Assembly (NCBI GenBank): GCA_951799445.1
Contig: OX637296.1
Location: 6,944,001 to 7,008,000, forward strand
DNA from: Pseudisothecium myosuroides
Lineage: Eukaryota; Streptophyta; Bryopsida; Hypnales; Lembophyllaceae
DNA length: 64,000 nucleotides
Direction: 5' to 3'
Both the position numbers and the translations under genes were made by a program. The notes beneath the pieces were generated by a model. It ran no database searches. It saw nothing but the letters and a program-made list of their open reading frames with translations, and was not told where the DNA came from. Below, one piece after another: positions 11,849 through 26,112 of the stretch. Each line of letters starts with the position of its first letter. The stretch's first letter is position 1.

Positions 11849-13454
11849 TAATTCTAATTCACATATCCCACATGGATTGTTTTACTTCATATCAATCCAC
11901 TTGTATAAAGATCTTCTCTACTCATCTCTATGCATTCTAAAGATGTGGATTTAGAAGCTATAGGAGATAGCTACCAAGGATTTTAATATCCCTAAAATTT
12001 AATTCCGAATATCTTGAAATTATAGTTCATAGAGCAGGGAAAATCTCTAAAATCAAAGAGGATGTGATCTAGTATTAGTGATTCAAGATAAGTTGGGCTT
12101 TGCTAACCTTGACCCAACCTCCATCCATGCTAGGCCCAATATGCCCAACTCCCCATTCCTTTAGCTTGGATATAGATCAATCAAGCTTGCCAAAGTTTAA
12201 TATTTTGGGCGAATTTTTTTCCACTTCTAAGTCTAGCTAAAATCTAGAACTCCACTATTTACATTTTGAAGAAATTATTGTGTGTGCAAGCTAAAAATTG
12301 TTGAGAAAAGGACTTTGTATGAGACTTTTTTTGAAGCTAGTTCCTTATTGGAATTTTTTGGTAAATGTTCCCTAATTTAAAATGTTATGAATTTTTTTGA
12401 ACATATGACCAACTTTATCATAAAAAGAAAGAAAGGAAAATTTCAAGCAAAAAATGAAATTAACTTGAGAAAAAGCCTCCCTAAATCAAAGCTATCTAGA
12501 ATTTGGATGCCCCAAAAAACATTTCTTTTAACTTCAAATGCTATAATCTTGCAATTTGTACAGTCAAAATCTCCTATTTTTTTACTAAAATATAATGAAA
12601 TAGTCTACTACTAGATCTTACGGTTAGATGCAATAAGATGTCATTTGTCATTTTTGGGAGGTCTTTGCCATCAAAACAACCCATTTCAAGTTTTTTTGGT
12701 GAAACATAGTCAAAGAACTTTGGGGTTAAAGTGTAAAGTCACTAGAGTGTGGTCAAATTTGCAAAACGCCTATAGCATGCTCAATAAAACTCAAGCACTT
12801 AACAAATAGATTCTATACAAGTCAAGCTCTAAACCAATCCTAATAGTCAAACCAAAAGGCCATCACAACAATTACATTATAACCTTTGCATTTTCTAATT
12901 ACATTGAATTGCTATAGTAGCTTAGGGATTTATTACTTGCTCGGAGAAGTCATTAGCCTAGATCTAAGAAAGTTAGACAAGACTAAGCATAAATTGCCAT
13001 TTCTGCTTAGTACTAAAATTTTAATAACTTCTAATGCTCCATCATCAAGCCTAAAATTGAACAATGAAACTCTTTTTTTGCCATTGAGCAAGAAACATGG
13101 CCCACACCTTCAATTTTCAATGGACATCATTGGTAACAACGGTAAGCAATGGGTCCTAGTTAAAATAATGCAATTGTTGAGGGGTTAAAATTCCATAACC
13201 AAGTCGTATCTACTTGCCTCTTTACATCTAGTGAGTGCACACTATATTTGTCAATACACAATTTTTATATATATATCACCAATTATTGACTAAATCAATT
13301 CTAACCTAAAGTTTGTCACTAGAATTTATTATTTTTATACTATTTCTAAAATGCATGGTTAAATATTGTCATGGACATTAGATGTCCCAAGAGATCTTTA
13401 AGGATTAGCAAAAAGACGAAGTAAAATTTTTCAATAGTATCACAAGTTGAATAT

Positions 13455-14788
13455 ATAACCCCTAAAGGACCAAGTGTTTGCAACGTACGCAAGAAATCTT
13501 GGGTAGGTTCCTATGAAGTCATTTTTGGTTGGATGTTCATGAAATTTGGACTTAGTGTGTAAATATGTATTTTCTTGATGAATTTTTTTTCCAGTCGGGT
13601 GCCTGGATCAAAATTTATGCTGCTATAAACTTTTCAGGCAACTTGGGCAATTTGAAAATCTTTGGAGAATCTTTTGCAAAAATGCTCATCAACTTTTGAA
13701 ATTTGGCAGGTATGTAATTTACATGATAGAAGATGCAAATGTCAAAAAAAATAACCAAGTGTAGTGTAAAAATCTCATTCTAGGAGTTAAAGTTTGTTGG
13801 CCTTGTCGGGCAAGGTTGGAATTTTTTTTTTAACCTAACTTCAAACATTATGATCTTTCAATTTGTGCGGTCAAAGTATCTGAAATTTTTTCCATCCATT
13901 CCTAGAGAAGTCTAGTACAAATATTTATGGTTGAATTTTGGAAAAAAAAAATCATTTTTTTTTCTTGCTGGGTGATTGCAAGAAACACTTGTCCTATTTC
14001 TTGTCCCCTTGCCCTCAAGAATTGGCTTTCTGCTCATAACTTTTGCATTGTTTGTCCATTTGGCATGAAATTTGGAATGAAAGTAGATGCTAAAGTTGCA
14101 GACTTTGAGTAATTTTTTCAAATTTTTTCAAATTAGTTTACTATTTTTAACCTGCCCCCAATTGGGTGTCTACCTTGGCCATTTTGGGGGATTTTAGTCC
14201 TATTTTTGATCCAAAAATGCGAATTTGAAGCCACAAATTGGACATGTTGGAGGTCTACTAACATTACAAGGGCTGACGATGAGTTTTTATGAAAATAGCA
14301 ACATGTCGATTGCACACATGGGGTCAAAGTGACCTTCCTTTGCGCGAAAGCTATGAAGAGGGAAAAAATTTCTTTCATGAATTTTTGGGTGTAATGTGAG
14401 TGCAATCTTGTCTAGCAAAATGGATTTTTTTATGGATTTTTTTTCGAATTTTTTTTGAATTATTAAAAATGAAAAACTCCACAAACCCTTTTTCTGCTAT
14501 TTTCTGCTCCCAGTGGCTTCTGTAGTATTCCGTAGTAGTCTGTAGTACTGCATAGTACTGAATCAACGGTCTAGATCTGCAGGTGCCTAGGATCGACGGT
14601 TCAAATTTGTCAGGGTGTTGCTAACACAGAGTACTGGTAGTATTGCGTAGTACTACCAGTCCTATGGCCAAAAAACGCAGTTCTGATGGAAAAACGTGAA
14701 GTGTTTCTTGCAACTACCCTGCTGCCCTAAAAAATGACAAATTTTGACAAATTTTGCCCAAAATGTGCCTTGGCCCTTTAGGGATTAA
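13455..14788. mobile_element. TTAACCCCTAAAGGACC-family TIR element, long copy
   Basis: A 1334-bp element with left end ATAACCCCTAAAGGACCAAG and right end CTTGGCCCTTTAGGGATTAA, the best preserved pair of ends in the window. The interior contains the family segment CAATTTGTGCGGTCAAA and a cluster of GTAGTACT words (14517-14660) with a perfect 10-bp hairpin ACTGGTAGTA/TACTACCAGT at 14633-14660. No transposase was seen. Confidence 0.75.
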
Positions 14789-15677
14789 CAAGCAAATGAA
14801 TTGGAGAAGGCGAACCAACATTCATATTGCTAAATATGTTAGAAAAGTATCTACAGAGAAGCAACATTGACACCATTACAAGTGTTCCTTTTTCTAGTTA
14901 TTATCTTAATGCTAGTGGAAAAATTATTTATATACATGCATATGAACCCTATAAGATGCTACTACCTTTGAAAAAAAATGGTATGATCAAATTTTGGGGA
15001 TGTTGACTAGGTAACCAACTTTGTTCCAAATGAAATCTCTATATAATTGATGTCTTTCTAGCCCGTAAAGGATTGGAAATTTGCATTCTTCCAAGAAGTC
15101 AATGTAAAGTGAAAAATTGTTTTAAAAATAATTTTTGAGAGAACATGTGTCATGTTATTAGCTCTTTTGTATATTAATATGTTACCCCCAACACTCTTGA
15201 GACATTTAGGGGCTAAATGAATCTTGGAAACTCATCCAAAATTGCATTGCTCAATTTTGAATATTAATGGAATGTTGTGCAAGTGTCAAAAAATTATGAA
15301 AACGACCTGGGTTGGTTTTCTCTTAAGCGGAGGCTGACATTTTTACAAGAAAATCCTCCAACTGAATTTTGACCATCGATCTATTTGGGGCCGAAAAAAA
15401 TGGGTCTTTTGGGGTCCTGGTACCTCATGTCAGGTATTTTGAGTCTGAGCAGTGCAATTTGGATGAACTTACTTTTGGATGAATAAAGAAACATCCACTC
15501 AGGCACCCCGCCGTCAACGCGTTTCATCGATGGTCATGGATGAAATAGTTTCCTCACACCAACACGCACAAGTCGGAGCGCCACTCACGCTTTGTCAAAA
15601 AATTTGCAGGCAATTCAGGAATTAGGGTTTGTTTTTCGAGGCCATGTTGTAAGCGGAGGGTTGCAGAGCGCGAGTGA

Positions 15678-17300
<1,623 letters not shown>

Positions 17301-17523
17301 TTGTTTCTTATGGTAAGCTAGACTTGAGAGGTGAAGATTTGAACTTGCCAACTTAGCTTATTCATAGAGGTTTTCCATTTGATGATTATGGGATACAATC
17401 CACTCGTCAATGCTTGTATCTGGAGAGGAGAACGCCTACGAATGTAGACCTTTTTTTTTGTGCAATGTACGCAGACATGATTTAATTTTTTTCCCCCTTA
17501 CTCTTATCGTCTTCACAGATGTA

Positions 17524-17595
17524 TTATACACAATATTTAACGATGCTGCCAAAGCTTTCATATGTTTTAGCAGCATCGTTAAATATTGTGTATAA
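17524..17595. repeat. Perfect 26-bp inverted repeat (hairpin) after the NKAP gene
   Basis: The left arm 17524-17549 (starting TTATACACAATATTTAAC) is the exact reverse complement of the right arm 17570-17595, around a 20-nt loop. It lies 224 bp after the NKAP stop codon. The core TTATACACAATATT recurs in inverted form near 19254-19267. It may be a young MITE, a small-RNA hairpin or an RNA-processing signal. Confidence 0.9.
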
Positions 17596-18118
17596 CAGGA
17601 GTGCTACTCTACTTTTCCTGTGCTGAGGGGGTGAAAAGTTGTTATTTTTGTCAGGTCGATTTAGAGTCAGGACATTCAACGTCGTGAGGGTCCATGCAGG
17701 ACTTGGAAGTAATGAAGTAGACTACAACAAATTGTGCCATACCGTTGCTGGTGGACGATGAGTTCCTCATCTTGTTGCACTTCTAGAGAGAATTGCAGAG
17801 ACCGACCAACAACGCAAACAAGGCCATCACGATTACTGCTTCAGCTGGTACATTCAATCTTCCAATTTCACATTCCGTGTTTAGCCTTCTGTATTTAACC
17901 AATACCGAGGTGCTGCACTGTCTCGGTTGCAAGAGTGTGGAGGTTATTTGTATCCTTTGGAACCTCCACCTACATCACCATGCAAAGTTCCTTGACCCAC
18001 TATTGACCTGGCAACTTGGCCCGATTAGTTTCATATTCATATTAGAGTTGTCTTCTTCCTTAGAATCAAGGGTATCCAGGGAGTTGGATCACTCTGCTGA
18101 ATAGTGAGCTTTACGCTT

Positions 18119-18237
18119 CGTCGATCAGGCGAGAATGACCTATTATTGCCTGAACCGATTGACGTTCTGTGAGTTTCAAATGTTTTAGTCTAGGCCAGAA
18201 TAACCGCTTATTGCCTGGTGCCATAGACTGAAACATT
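18119..18237 (+). ncRNA. Two paralogous stem-loops, possible structured RNA
   Basis: Stem-loop 1 (18119-18164) pairs CGTCGATC...AGGC with GCCT...GATTGACG, with a 5-nt bulge. Stem-loop 2 (18179-18237) pairs AATGTTTTAGTCTA, GG, CCAG and AATAA with their partners up to AAACATT, leaving a 4-nt loop. The two share a CAG...AAT(A)/TTATTGCCTG core, so they look duplicated. An ACA triplet follows in GAGCAGCACAAAT, as in an H/ACA RNA, but I find no H box (ANANNA) between them. They lie 98 bp or more before the ATG of the small membrane-protein gene, in its presumed 5' UTR or intron. Confidence 0.4.
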
Positions 18238-18334
18238 GAGCAGCACAAATGTGAAGGGTTGGCGGTTACTGTGGTCAAACTTCAGACGGTTGGTAAGCGC
18301 TAACTGCCTTCATTTGCAGTGGAAGAAAGAGGAT

Positions 18335-18728
18335 ATGGGCATCAAGGAGGCAGCAGTGCTCCTGCTATATGTTCTTGGATTATCTTGTCTTGTATCCATC
18401 CTTATCACTTTGTACTTCTCTCAGCTCTACGAACATGACTTCTCCTTGGCTGTTGCTTTGTTCATCGGCGTCTTTTCCATTGTAGCCGCCCTTTTCAGTA
18501 TGTGCTTTTTCCCATTTTTCCGAGCTCTTCTTCTCTCAGAGTCCATTTGACATGAGTCTGTTCTAACTCTTTTAACATGAGAAGAAATTGCCTAGTCATT
18601 TATGCCTCAAGACGTGACCTTGTTTAACTCTTTCAGCAACATTTTCAACTCTATTAGAAGCAGCTTTTTTTCTTCTGTTGATATTTCGCCACATCTACTG
18701 TGACGTCTCTCCAAATATTCTTCAATGA
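18335..18728 (+). CDS. Small multi-pass membrane protein, two exons, family not recognised
   Basis: Exon A is 18335-18497 and exon B is 18637-18728 (163+92 nt, 84 residues plus stop), with donor GTATGT and acceptor TTTCAG in matching phase 1. The protein begins MGIKEAAVLLLYVLGLSCLV. It has a hydrophobic segment at about residues 6-29, a short polar stretch (SQLYEHDF), then two closely spaced hydrophobic segments at about 36-55 and 58-74. It ends RHIYCDVSPNILQ, probably cytosolic or lumenal. Splicing gives a more coherent end than reading through exon A, which would stop at 18550. An AG acceptor just before 18320 suggests an upstream non-coding exon. The GC content is higher than the flanks, which supports a real gene. 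I do not recognise the family, and coding status is moderately supported. Confidence 0.55.
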
Positions 18729-19575
18729 ATTGAGGACAGGGAAGGGATTTCTGTTCTCTATACAAAACGCTGATTAGAAGACTGATTTATGGAGCCGTTG
18801 GGGCCTCAAGATCTTTAGTTTCATTTTATCACTGTTGCGAAATCCTTGAAGAATTTTGAATTCTGTATGATGACAAATCAACTATGTGACAGAAAAATAC
18901 CTTGTTGACCCAAGATTTTTATCTTCATAAGTTTTGACACATAGATGATTTTCTCCATTGGAATGGAATGAAGACTGGGACTAAGTCAAATTTATAAAAG
19001 CGAGAATCTAATTCTACTGTCACTCCCATTGAAGTGCATCAGAAAAGTTGGGCCAGATTGTTTTGGTGCCATTTTGACACCAAAGGCCGCATACAGGTCA
19101 TTTTAGTGTCATTTTAGCCATACTAAGTTGGTACAGAGGTTGGCACCAAATTAACTTAATTGCATTTCAATGCACCATTGTGGCACCATGTTCACATGCC
19201 TTGAAGTTCCTGATGTGCTATTGGCAACATTATTGAAGTGCACTATGATTTTATAATATTGTGTATAAATTTGTAGTTGAAATTTGAGATCTATACTTAT
19301 TTGTGTGTTTTCTTTATGGATTTTGTATGAGCATTCCTAAAATTGCCATGAAATCATTTATTTGGTTTTTTTATTGATTTTGGTTAAATTTTAAAAAGCT
19401 TATATGTGTTTCTTGTTTCTATATATAGATATATAGAAAGTGATAAATTGAATAATTAATAATACAACAAAATTGGAAAGTATTTGAAGTACTTTTGATG
19501 AATTTATTTATATAAAAATAGGTCAAGTTTATAAATTGAATCTACTAATTTATAAATGTATTAGTTTAAATAATA

Positions 19576-20014
19576 TTCCCTTTGTTCCAAAATGATTTTC
19601 TTGTTGGCTTCTATTTTGTGTTCGAAATTGATCTTCCTATTGTGATATAGAGGAAGGGTCCACAAAATGAAACGTTCTCTAAATGTGAAAGGAATAATAG
19701 TTGAATTTTTTGGAAAAGTTGTTATTCATTACTCACTTGTCTGTACTTAGACTTCACCTTGATTTTTTGGGGGCTAAGGTGAGTTGTCTATGAAGCCAAT
19801 AGGATTGACAATATACAATGTGACAAGACAAAAGGACACAACTTACAATGTGAGAACTTAAGAAATAATTGGCTAGTGGTGTTCCTTCAAAATGACCAAA
19901 AAATCTCATTCTTTACTATACAACTACATCTTGAAAACTAATCTAGAAAATGTTATTTCAACCTTAATCCAGAACATTTTGTCTAATTGGAAGGTCATTT
20001 TGAGACAGAGGGAG
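19576..20014. mobile_element. Second Stowaway-like MITE
   Basis: A 439-bp element flanked by TA. The left end is TTCCCTTTGTTCCAAAATGA and the right end, in reverse complement, is CTCCCTCTGTCTCAAAATGA. No coding content; it lies in intergenic DNA after the small membrane-protein gene. Confidence 0.8.
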
Positions 20015-23000
20015 TATGACTTTATACTTCAATTTTATTTTTGATTAAATTATATGCATTGCTTTGTATCAATATTGTGGTTGCGTAACTTGTATCATTT
20101 TCAAAATTAGCGGATGATTTGTGAAAGTTGTCTCAAAGATTATGGACTTTATTTTGTACTTTTGAAGAAAGTAAGTGGAGCCAAGAATTTAAGAACTCAA
20201 AATTATTGAAGTGGAGACTAAAGACAATTTGAGCAATTGAATTGAAGACAACATACTACAAAGGTTGAATGAATTAAACAAAGAGGAATTAAATTTTAGT
20301 ATAAGAGAAGAAAGAAAATTATACATTGTAAACTTTTATATGGTACAGTTTTATGAATATTTTAAGGAATTTGTTTATAAAGTTTTAACTCTTAATAAAA
20401 GATATGTGCATGATTCAACTTCCCTTATGTGTAAAGGAATCTTTAAAGGATCATTGCTACTATTTAGTAGACATCTATTCACATTTAGCCTTTAGAGTAT
20501 GTTGCCACACAATTTAGTTTTTTACCTTGTTAGATTTTATTCCATTTTATTCCAAAAAAATCATTTGGATGGATATTCGTACTAAGATGATATAATGATA
20601 GAATCATTTTTATATAATGTTTTAATGGAACAAAAAAAATAATATAAATTACAATCTAATAAAAAAGATATTGATTAAATGCAATATGATTTTCCTTTTC
20701 AAGTGGTAGAAAAATCTATTTTTATACAACTTATATTTCTTAATAAAATAAAATAGAACATTGCTTAACTTTCAACAAACTTAAAGATTTAATGAATGGA
20801 TATAAGAATAGATATGGGAAGACTAAACATTTAACATCATTTTCAATAAAATTAAACCATTATAAGAATATTAGCTATGAAATAGGATAGTTGATAAAAG
20901 GGAGATAAAATAAGAGTGATGTCATTTATAGACAAACCTCCCTATAAGTCCCTATTTACCTACTTTGAAACTCCTTATAAGATTTTTATGTTTACTATGT
21001 AAAATGATTATTCTGCAACCTTCCAATAAATTCAAAAAAATGAATAAGGAATTCCTAAAATTGACTCAATTCGATTGATGCATAAAATCACAAAAAGATT
21101 ATTTTAGCCTCAAAGTAGTTATATATGGACATGTTGTGTCTATAAAACCTCAAAAACTTGACATATACCTTGTTCCATATGGTATTGGAAGAGATCTTGA
21201 ACTACAAAATCGTGAGCATTGTCGCAATTGGATTTCTTGTGCAATATATAAAATAAAATGCCTCAAATCTTTGGATTTTATTAACTTCAATAGAGTGGTT
21301 CTCAATAATGTGGTTTCCAAGTATTTCTAGGCCAACTACAATATTGTTCAAGAAATATTGTATTCAATAAGGATGGAGCTTTGTACTCTAATGGAACCAG
21401 GTACTAAAATATAACTTAATGAGTCCGGTCCAAAAAGGTAGGTAGATGTGACCTAGGAAGTCATTGTCCTATCCATTATAGGACTGAACATGATTGTTGG
21501 AGCATATACATATACTTCAAGCATATGCTTATACTTGATATCTAAGGTATGCATTACAAAAAAAATGGGGCCTGAAGAAGGCTGCAAAACTGAAACAACA
21601 ATGATGTCACTTGCTAAATTTTGAAAAAAAATTCCAAAAAAATTCCATTTTTTTTAATAATTTAATAATTGCAATCCCTACTGTCCAAAATTTAACCAAC
21701 TAGAACCGTCTTTCCTTAATTTTTATTTTTATTTTTTGCTGTCAGTTGCTGGACTATATTTTGGAGGACTTTTTGAGGCCCTATTTCTTTTGCAATGGTA
21801 TATCCAAAATGTCACTCTGCTATTAGGGCCCTATTGTGTCCTTTTTGCAGTCCAAACATCCTCTATATTCCTTGAAATCCGATCTTCCAAATTGATTGGT
21901 GTTTGAGGCGTGCATGAGAATCTCAATGGTGTAGCTTCAAGCCACAAACACCTCATTCTACGATAGGGAAATGGACAAAGATAGGAGGATGTATTTTATA
22001 ATAAAAGAAATCAAAGTGCAATCATGACAATATTTTGCTTTATCTTTTCCTTTTGAAGGGCTCGCCAAAAAAACCTCACATAGTGCAATAATCATCAAAA
22101 TTTAGCAAGCTCATAAAATATTAGCAAAGGGGGTATGGGATTTTATTTCTTGCCAAAATCTATCGGACCTTCAAATTGGTGCTCCATGTAGAATAGGGAG
22201 TTCAAACAATAATGTTTATGTTTTTATTGAAAAATAAGTTGAACAACTAATACATGTCAAAAACATTCAAATTTGCCATTCTATTGCAATAAAAAATTGT
22301 GAAACTGGTCAATCTAAGTATATGCAATGATCAAAGGGTCCACAAAGGATATACATACCTTAAGGGGGTGTTGCATATAGTTTCATATATTTGTAGAGTC
22401 TCTGTGATATTATAAATCTTTGCCAAAAAAATATTGTAGAATTTGGATAATTTTGAGGAAGAGGGACCTCAAAGAAGTCACTGTGCATATTTTTGTAATT
22501 CATGGCACTTTGTGGAGCGTATAGCAAATTTTGAAAAACTTTTGACTTGGGTAAAAAATTACCAAAATTTTGCCTAATCTTAAAGACATGTCTTCTATCT
22601 ACATAAAAAAAATTCTTATCCTAATCACTCAGAGTTGCCAAATATTTTATACAACAATGCATATCCTAAATTACACCAAATATGTTAAGAGTGAAACATA
22701 TGGACCAATTAAATATTAACAAAAAAATCAATGTTTCTTCATACGGAATTCATTGTGTAAGACACCAATTTGGAAATGAAAGTGCTTCCACATTTAAGAG
22801 TATATATGAGGTGAAAATTAAAACAGGAACTTAGCTTGATTTAAAAAAAATTATGTTGATTCTAATAACAATTTTGGCACATCAATCATAACGAGATGTA
22901 AAATGGAAAGGTAGTAATTAAGTAGATCAATTATAAGAGACCTTCCCCATTTATTCTACACATTGAACCCACCTCCATTATCACATTACAAATAAGCAAA

Positions 23001-24418
23001 CAAAAAATACAATCTCATCTTTTACAATATAAGAATTTTCTTCTATAAATAAATAACTTGACACAATCATTCATAACAAAACTTTTAGTACAGGGTATTA
23101 TATATATATTTAATGCATTAGTAAATTTTTGGGCTTCAATTAAAAGTATTTATTCAAAATATCTCAACTTTGGTATCAAATTGTTGTCATATTATATTTA
23201 AACACCTACATTTCAAACAAATGTACTATGTAAATTTCCTTACAAACAAACATCTTAGATTCAAAAAGATTGTGGAGAAAATAATAGTTTTGGTTGCTAA
23301 ATACAAATTATAATGATTGGTATTAATAGTGAAATAAAACAAATATCTTTAAATCTATTGAAAATAGGTGCAAAAACATTTCAACTCATAGATCATCTAT
23401 AATCTATAATAGTAAATAAATTCTCAAGTCTTTAATTTATAAAGAATCTTCAAATTCCATTCATTTGAATATTATCTACATTTTTCTATGTATATAATTT
23501 TTTGAAGCACACAATTCAACTTTTCACAATACCAATGATGGTGGATCTTAAATGGTGTACAACAACATGCAATAAAATATTGAAGTCATTGATTTGGGGA
23601 GTGATTATAAAAACACCTCAACATTTGAATCTGGTAAGCTTTGGAATTCATTTACTTCCAAACCATTATTACTTTTTGCTTCAAAGTTTTTTTAAGACTG
23701 TAGTATACACAAGATACTACAGCATTCATATTTGCTCATTTGAATTTTGTCCACTCATTTTCAATGGCACTGGGGTGAAACTAAACAAAACATAGACTCA
23801 TTTTTTGAGGTCACTATATCAAGGAACTTGGCCCTTCATTCGAACATACAAAAATATTGTGATATTTGATGATACATGTGACACTTAATCAAATTTAAAC
23901 AGTCTAATATTTGCAATACTTGACTTGAATTTCACTTCATTTCCCAAGAAAATCGACATTACTTTTTAAAATTATTTTATGTCGAATCTGCTGCCTACGG
24001 TATATGTAAGCTGCGTGAAAATTTACTTTGACCACAGATATGATCTGCTTTGTATTACAGAAAATCAGTGGCTTGAACAGCACAAAACATGAAATTTATG
24101 TGGCCCCGGGATAATGAGACGAGATTCTGCAAACTCGTCCAGTGAGTTTCAAGGTTTCAGTCTCTATCATGACAAACATTTCCAGAGCTAAGGAGTCACA
24201 CAATGCATTTGATATGCGCATTATTGACTTCATGGAATAAATCAAGGACTTTCCTATCCTCCTGACAGATTCAAGTCTTTACTGACACATGTAATCTGCA
24301 CATAACTACCTGTCCTTGGAAGCCTCTCTTCCTCTGTCTGGCATGAGAGTATACCATGTAAAATTGAGAGTCAAGTGGATATTCGCGCGCAAACCTGGTA
24401 GGATATATCTTAAACTCC
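20015..24418. other. AT-rich intergenic DNA; last 400 bp is probable TRAPPC4 3' UTR
   Basis: No frame here resembles a protein family. From about 24050 the composition becomes GC-richer as the TRAPPC4 gene is approached from its 3' side. Confidence 0.5.
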
Positions 24419-26112
24419 TTACCGGGTTGCAAGGCCGGTCTTGCTATCCTTCCGAACTGCAAGAGCCAAATTCAGGTCCCATAGCTCGCACCTGATAGGC
24501 ATTTCCACCTCGTAGAATGGGTTTTTCAAAACATAATCTGTGTAAAGCTCGTAAATGGATTTCAGCAAGCTATCGATTCCCGGTGTCCTCGGTTCAGTGG
24601 CCACGAAAATCTTTGTGCCTGCTCCAGTAAAAATGACAGGAAGAAATCGAATGAGCCACAGTGGAAGACAGAAGTCTAGATATGAATGAAAAGAAAAGCA
24701 GAATCTCAAAATGAATAAACCCTGTTATCGGTATCTCAAATGTTTTTAGATGCCACATTGGAGCCAGTGCCACCTGTTCCTTGCCCTACTTTAAAGCTGA
24801 CATAGAACAAAATAAGGTTAAATAAAAAAATGATTATGCACCAATCAAGCTGAAGGATTTCTTCTTATCTAGAGCTTATCGCTTCATCCTGTGCAATCTA
24901 AAGTGGCCCTAAGTGGATACCAGGGATAAGGGGCATGCATAATTACTCTACCAGCGGATGTCATCACACCTGCGAAACAATAAGAATTTTCCATGATTGG
25001 CAATACCGAAGTGATTGTGATTATGCCTGCTACGTTTCAGAAGAACTCGAATGGGGACCGGCTTGTCATACCTGTAAGAGCCTGGAAGCAATGCAGATCA
25101 AAAGTGTCGGCCTCTAGAAGCTCGATCCCCGTGCACCCACCAACAGGAGACAGCTCCTTCGAAATTGCATGCATTGAGTGCCAGAGACTCGCCAGTCTCA
25201 AGCTGTCATTAGTGTCCAGGCGGCCTTGTGTTCCATAATCCTGCATAGTTTGAAAGACCAAACCACAATCTCAGCACAAATTCAGATCCAATTTCTGTCC
25301 ATCAAAAATATCGTTCCCGAGCAATCCAACAAGACAATCGACCAAGGACGGCAAAACATAGAATCATGTATTCCCCTTCGACACACATTATCTCAGTATT
25401 AAATTCAAGAATCAAAATATGACATCTGTCGAATGCCGTTTCTTCTACAAACCAACGGACGTCTCAGATTCAGAAATCATAAGCAGAAGCACAAATCACA
25501 CGACTCCATTGTTGCATAAAACTAGTTCAAACGCAGTCCAGCTAAAAGTTTTACAAAAATCGGCAACTTCAACTCCTCTAATATAACCAAAACCCTAGAA
25601 AACATACAACCGAAATTTATAGTTCAATATTCTAATCAAGCAATCAAGCGACCCTCGTCGACACGCATTACTTCAATATTAGGGTTCAAGAATCAACAAA
25701 TGACATTTTACTAGTGTTATTTCTTCTTCCTATCTTACGGACTATCAGGTTTAGAAATTATACGTAGAAGCACTCAAACCGCATTAACTTCCAAGCTTGC
25801 CACATTATCGTAATTGTTACATCCAAAAGATCGATCGCAGTCCAGCTACATTCTACGGGGCAACGAGGTAACGGGGCAACTTCGAATTCTCTTAATCAAC
25901 CGAAACCCTAGAAAACACACAACAGAAGATTCCACTTACGCAAGGAAACGAATTCCCGACTTCTTATCAGCTACGTTGCAACAATTGGAAAGAAAATGAA
26001 ATCAAGCGGGCATAACGAGTTGTGAATGAAAGAGAGAACTGGCGACCTTGTAGAATATGAGCCCGCCGGACTTGTTGATGACGAAGATGTTGAAGATGAT
26101 GGCTCCTGCCAT
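24419..26112 (-). CDS. TRAPPC4: TRAPP complex subunit 4 (TRS23-like), three exons
   Basis: Three exons on the minus strand, joined by eye: 26112-26047, 25240-25072 and 24618-24419 (66+169+200 nt, 144 residues plus stop). The introns (806 and 453 nt) have GT/AG ends with matching phases. The protein starts MAGAIIFNIFVINKSGGLIFYK, then has DYGTQGRLDTNDSLRLASLW, HSMHAISKELSPV, GIELLEADTFDLHCFQ, ELYTDYVLKNPFYEVEMPIR and CELWDLNLALAV. This is the sybindin/longin-fold family of TRAPP subunits, in the compact form typical of plant TRS23, which lacks the PDZ-like insert of the animal protein. The role is in the TRAPP tethering and Rab-GEF complex on ER-Golgi and Golgi membranes. The final codon and stop (CGGTAA) sit in a splice-donor-like context, so an alternative 3' exon is possible, but the length matches the family. 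Confidence 0.95.

Noticed and set aside
18236..18334. Extending the small membrane protein upstream (SSTNVKGWRLLW...)
   Set aside because: That stretch starts at a non-ATG codon and is followed by an AG acceptor-like site just before 18320; the ATG at 18335 opens directly into the hydrophobic segment.
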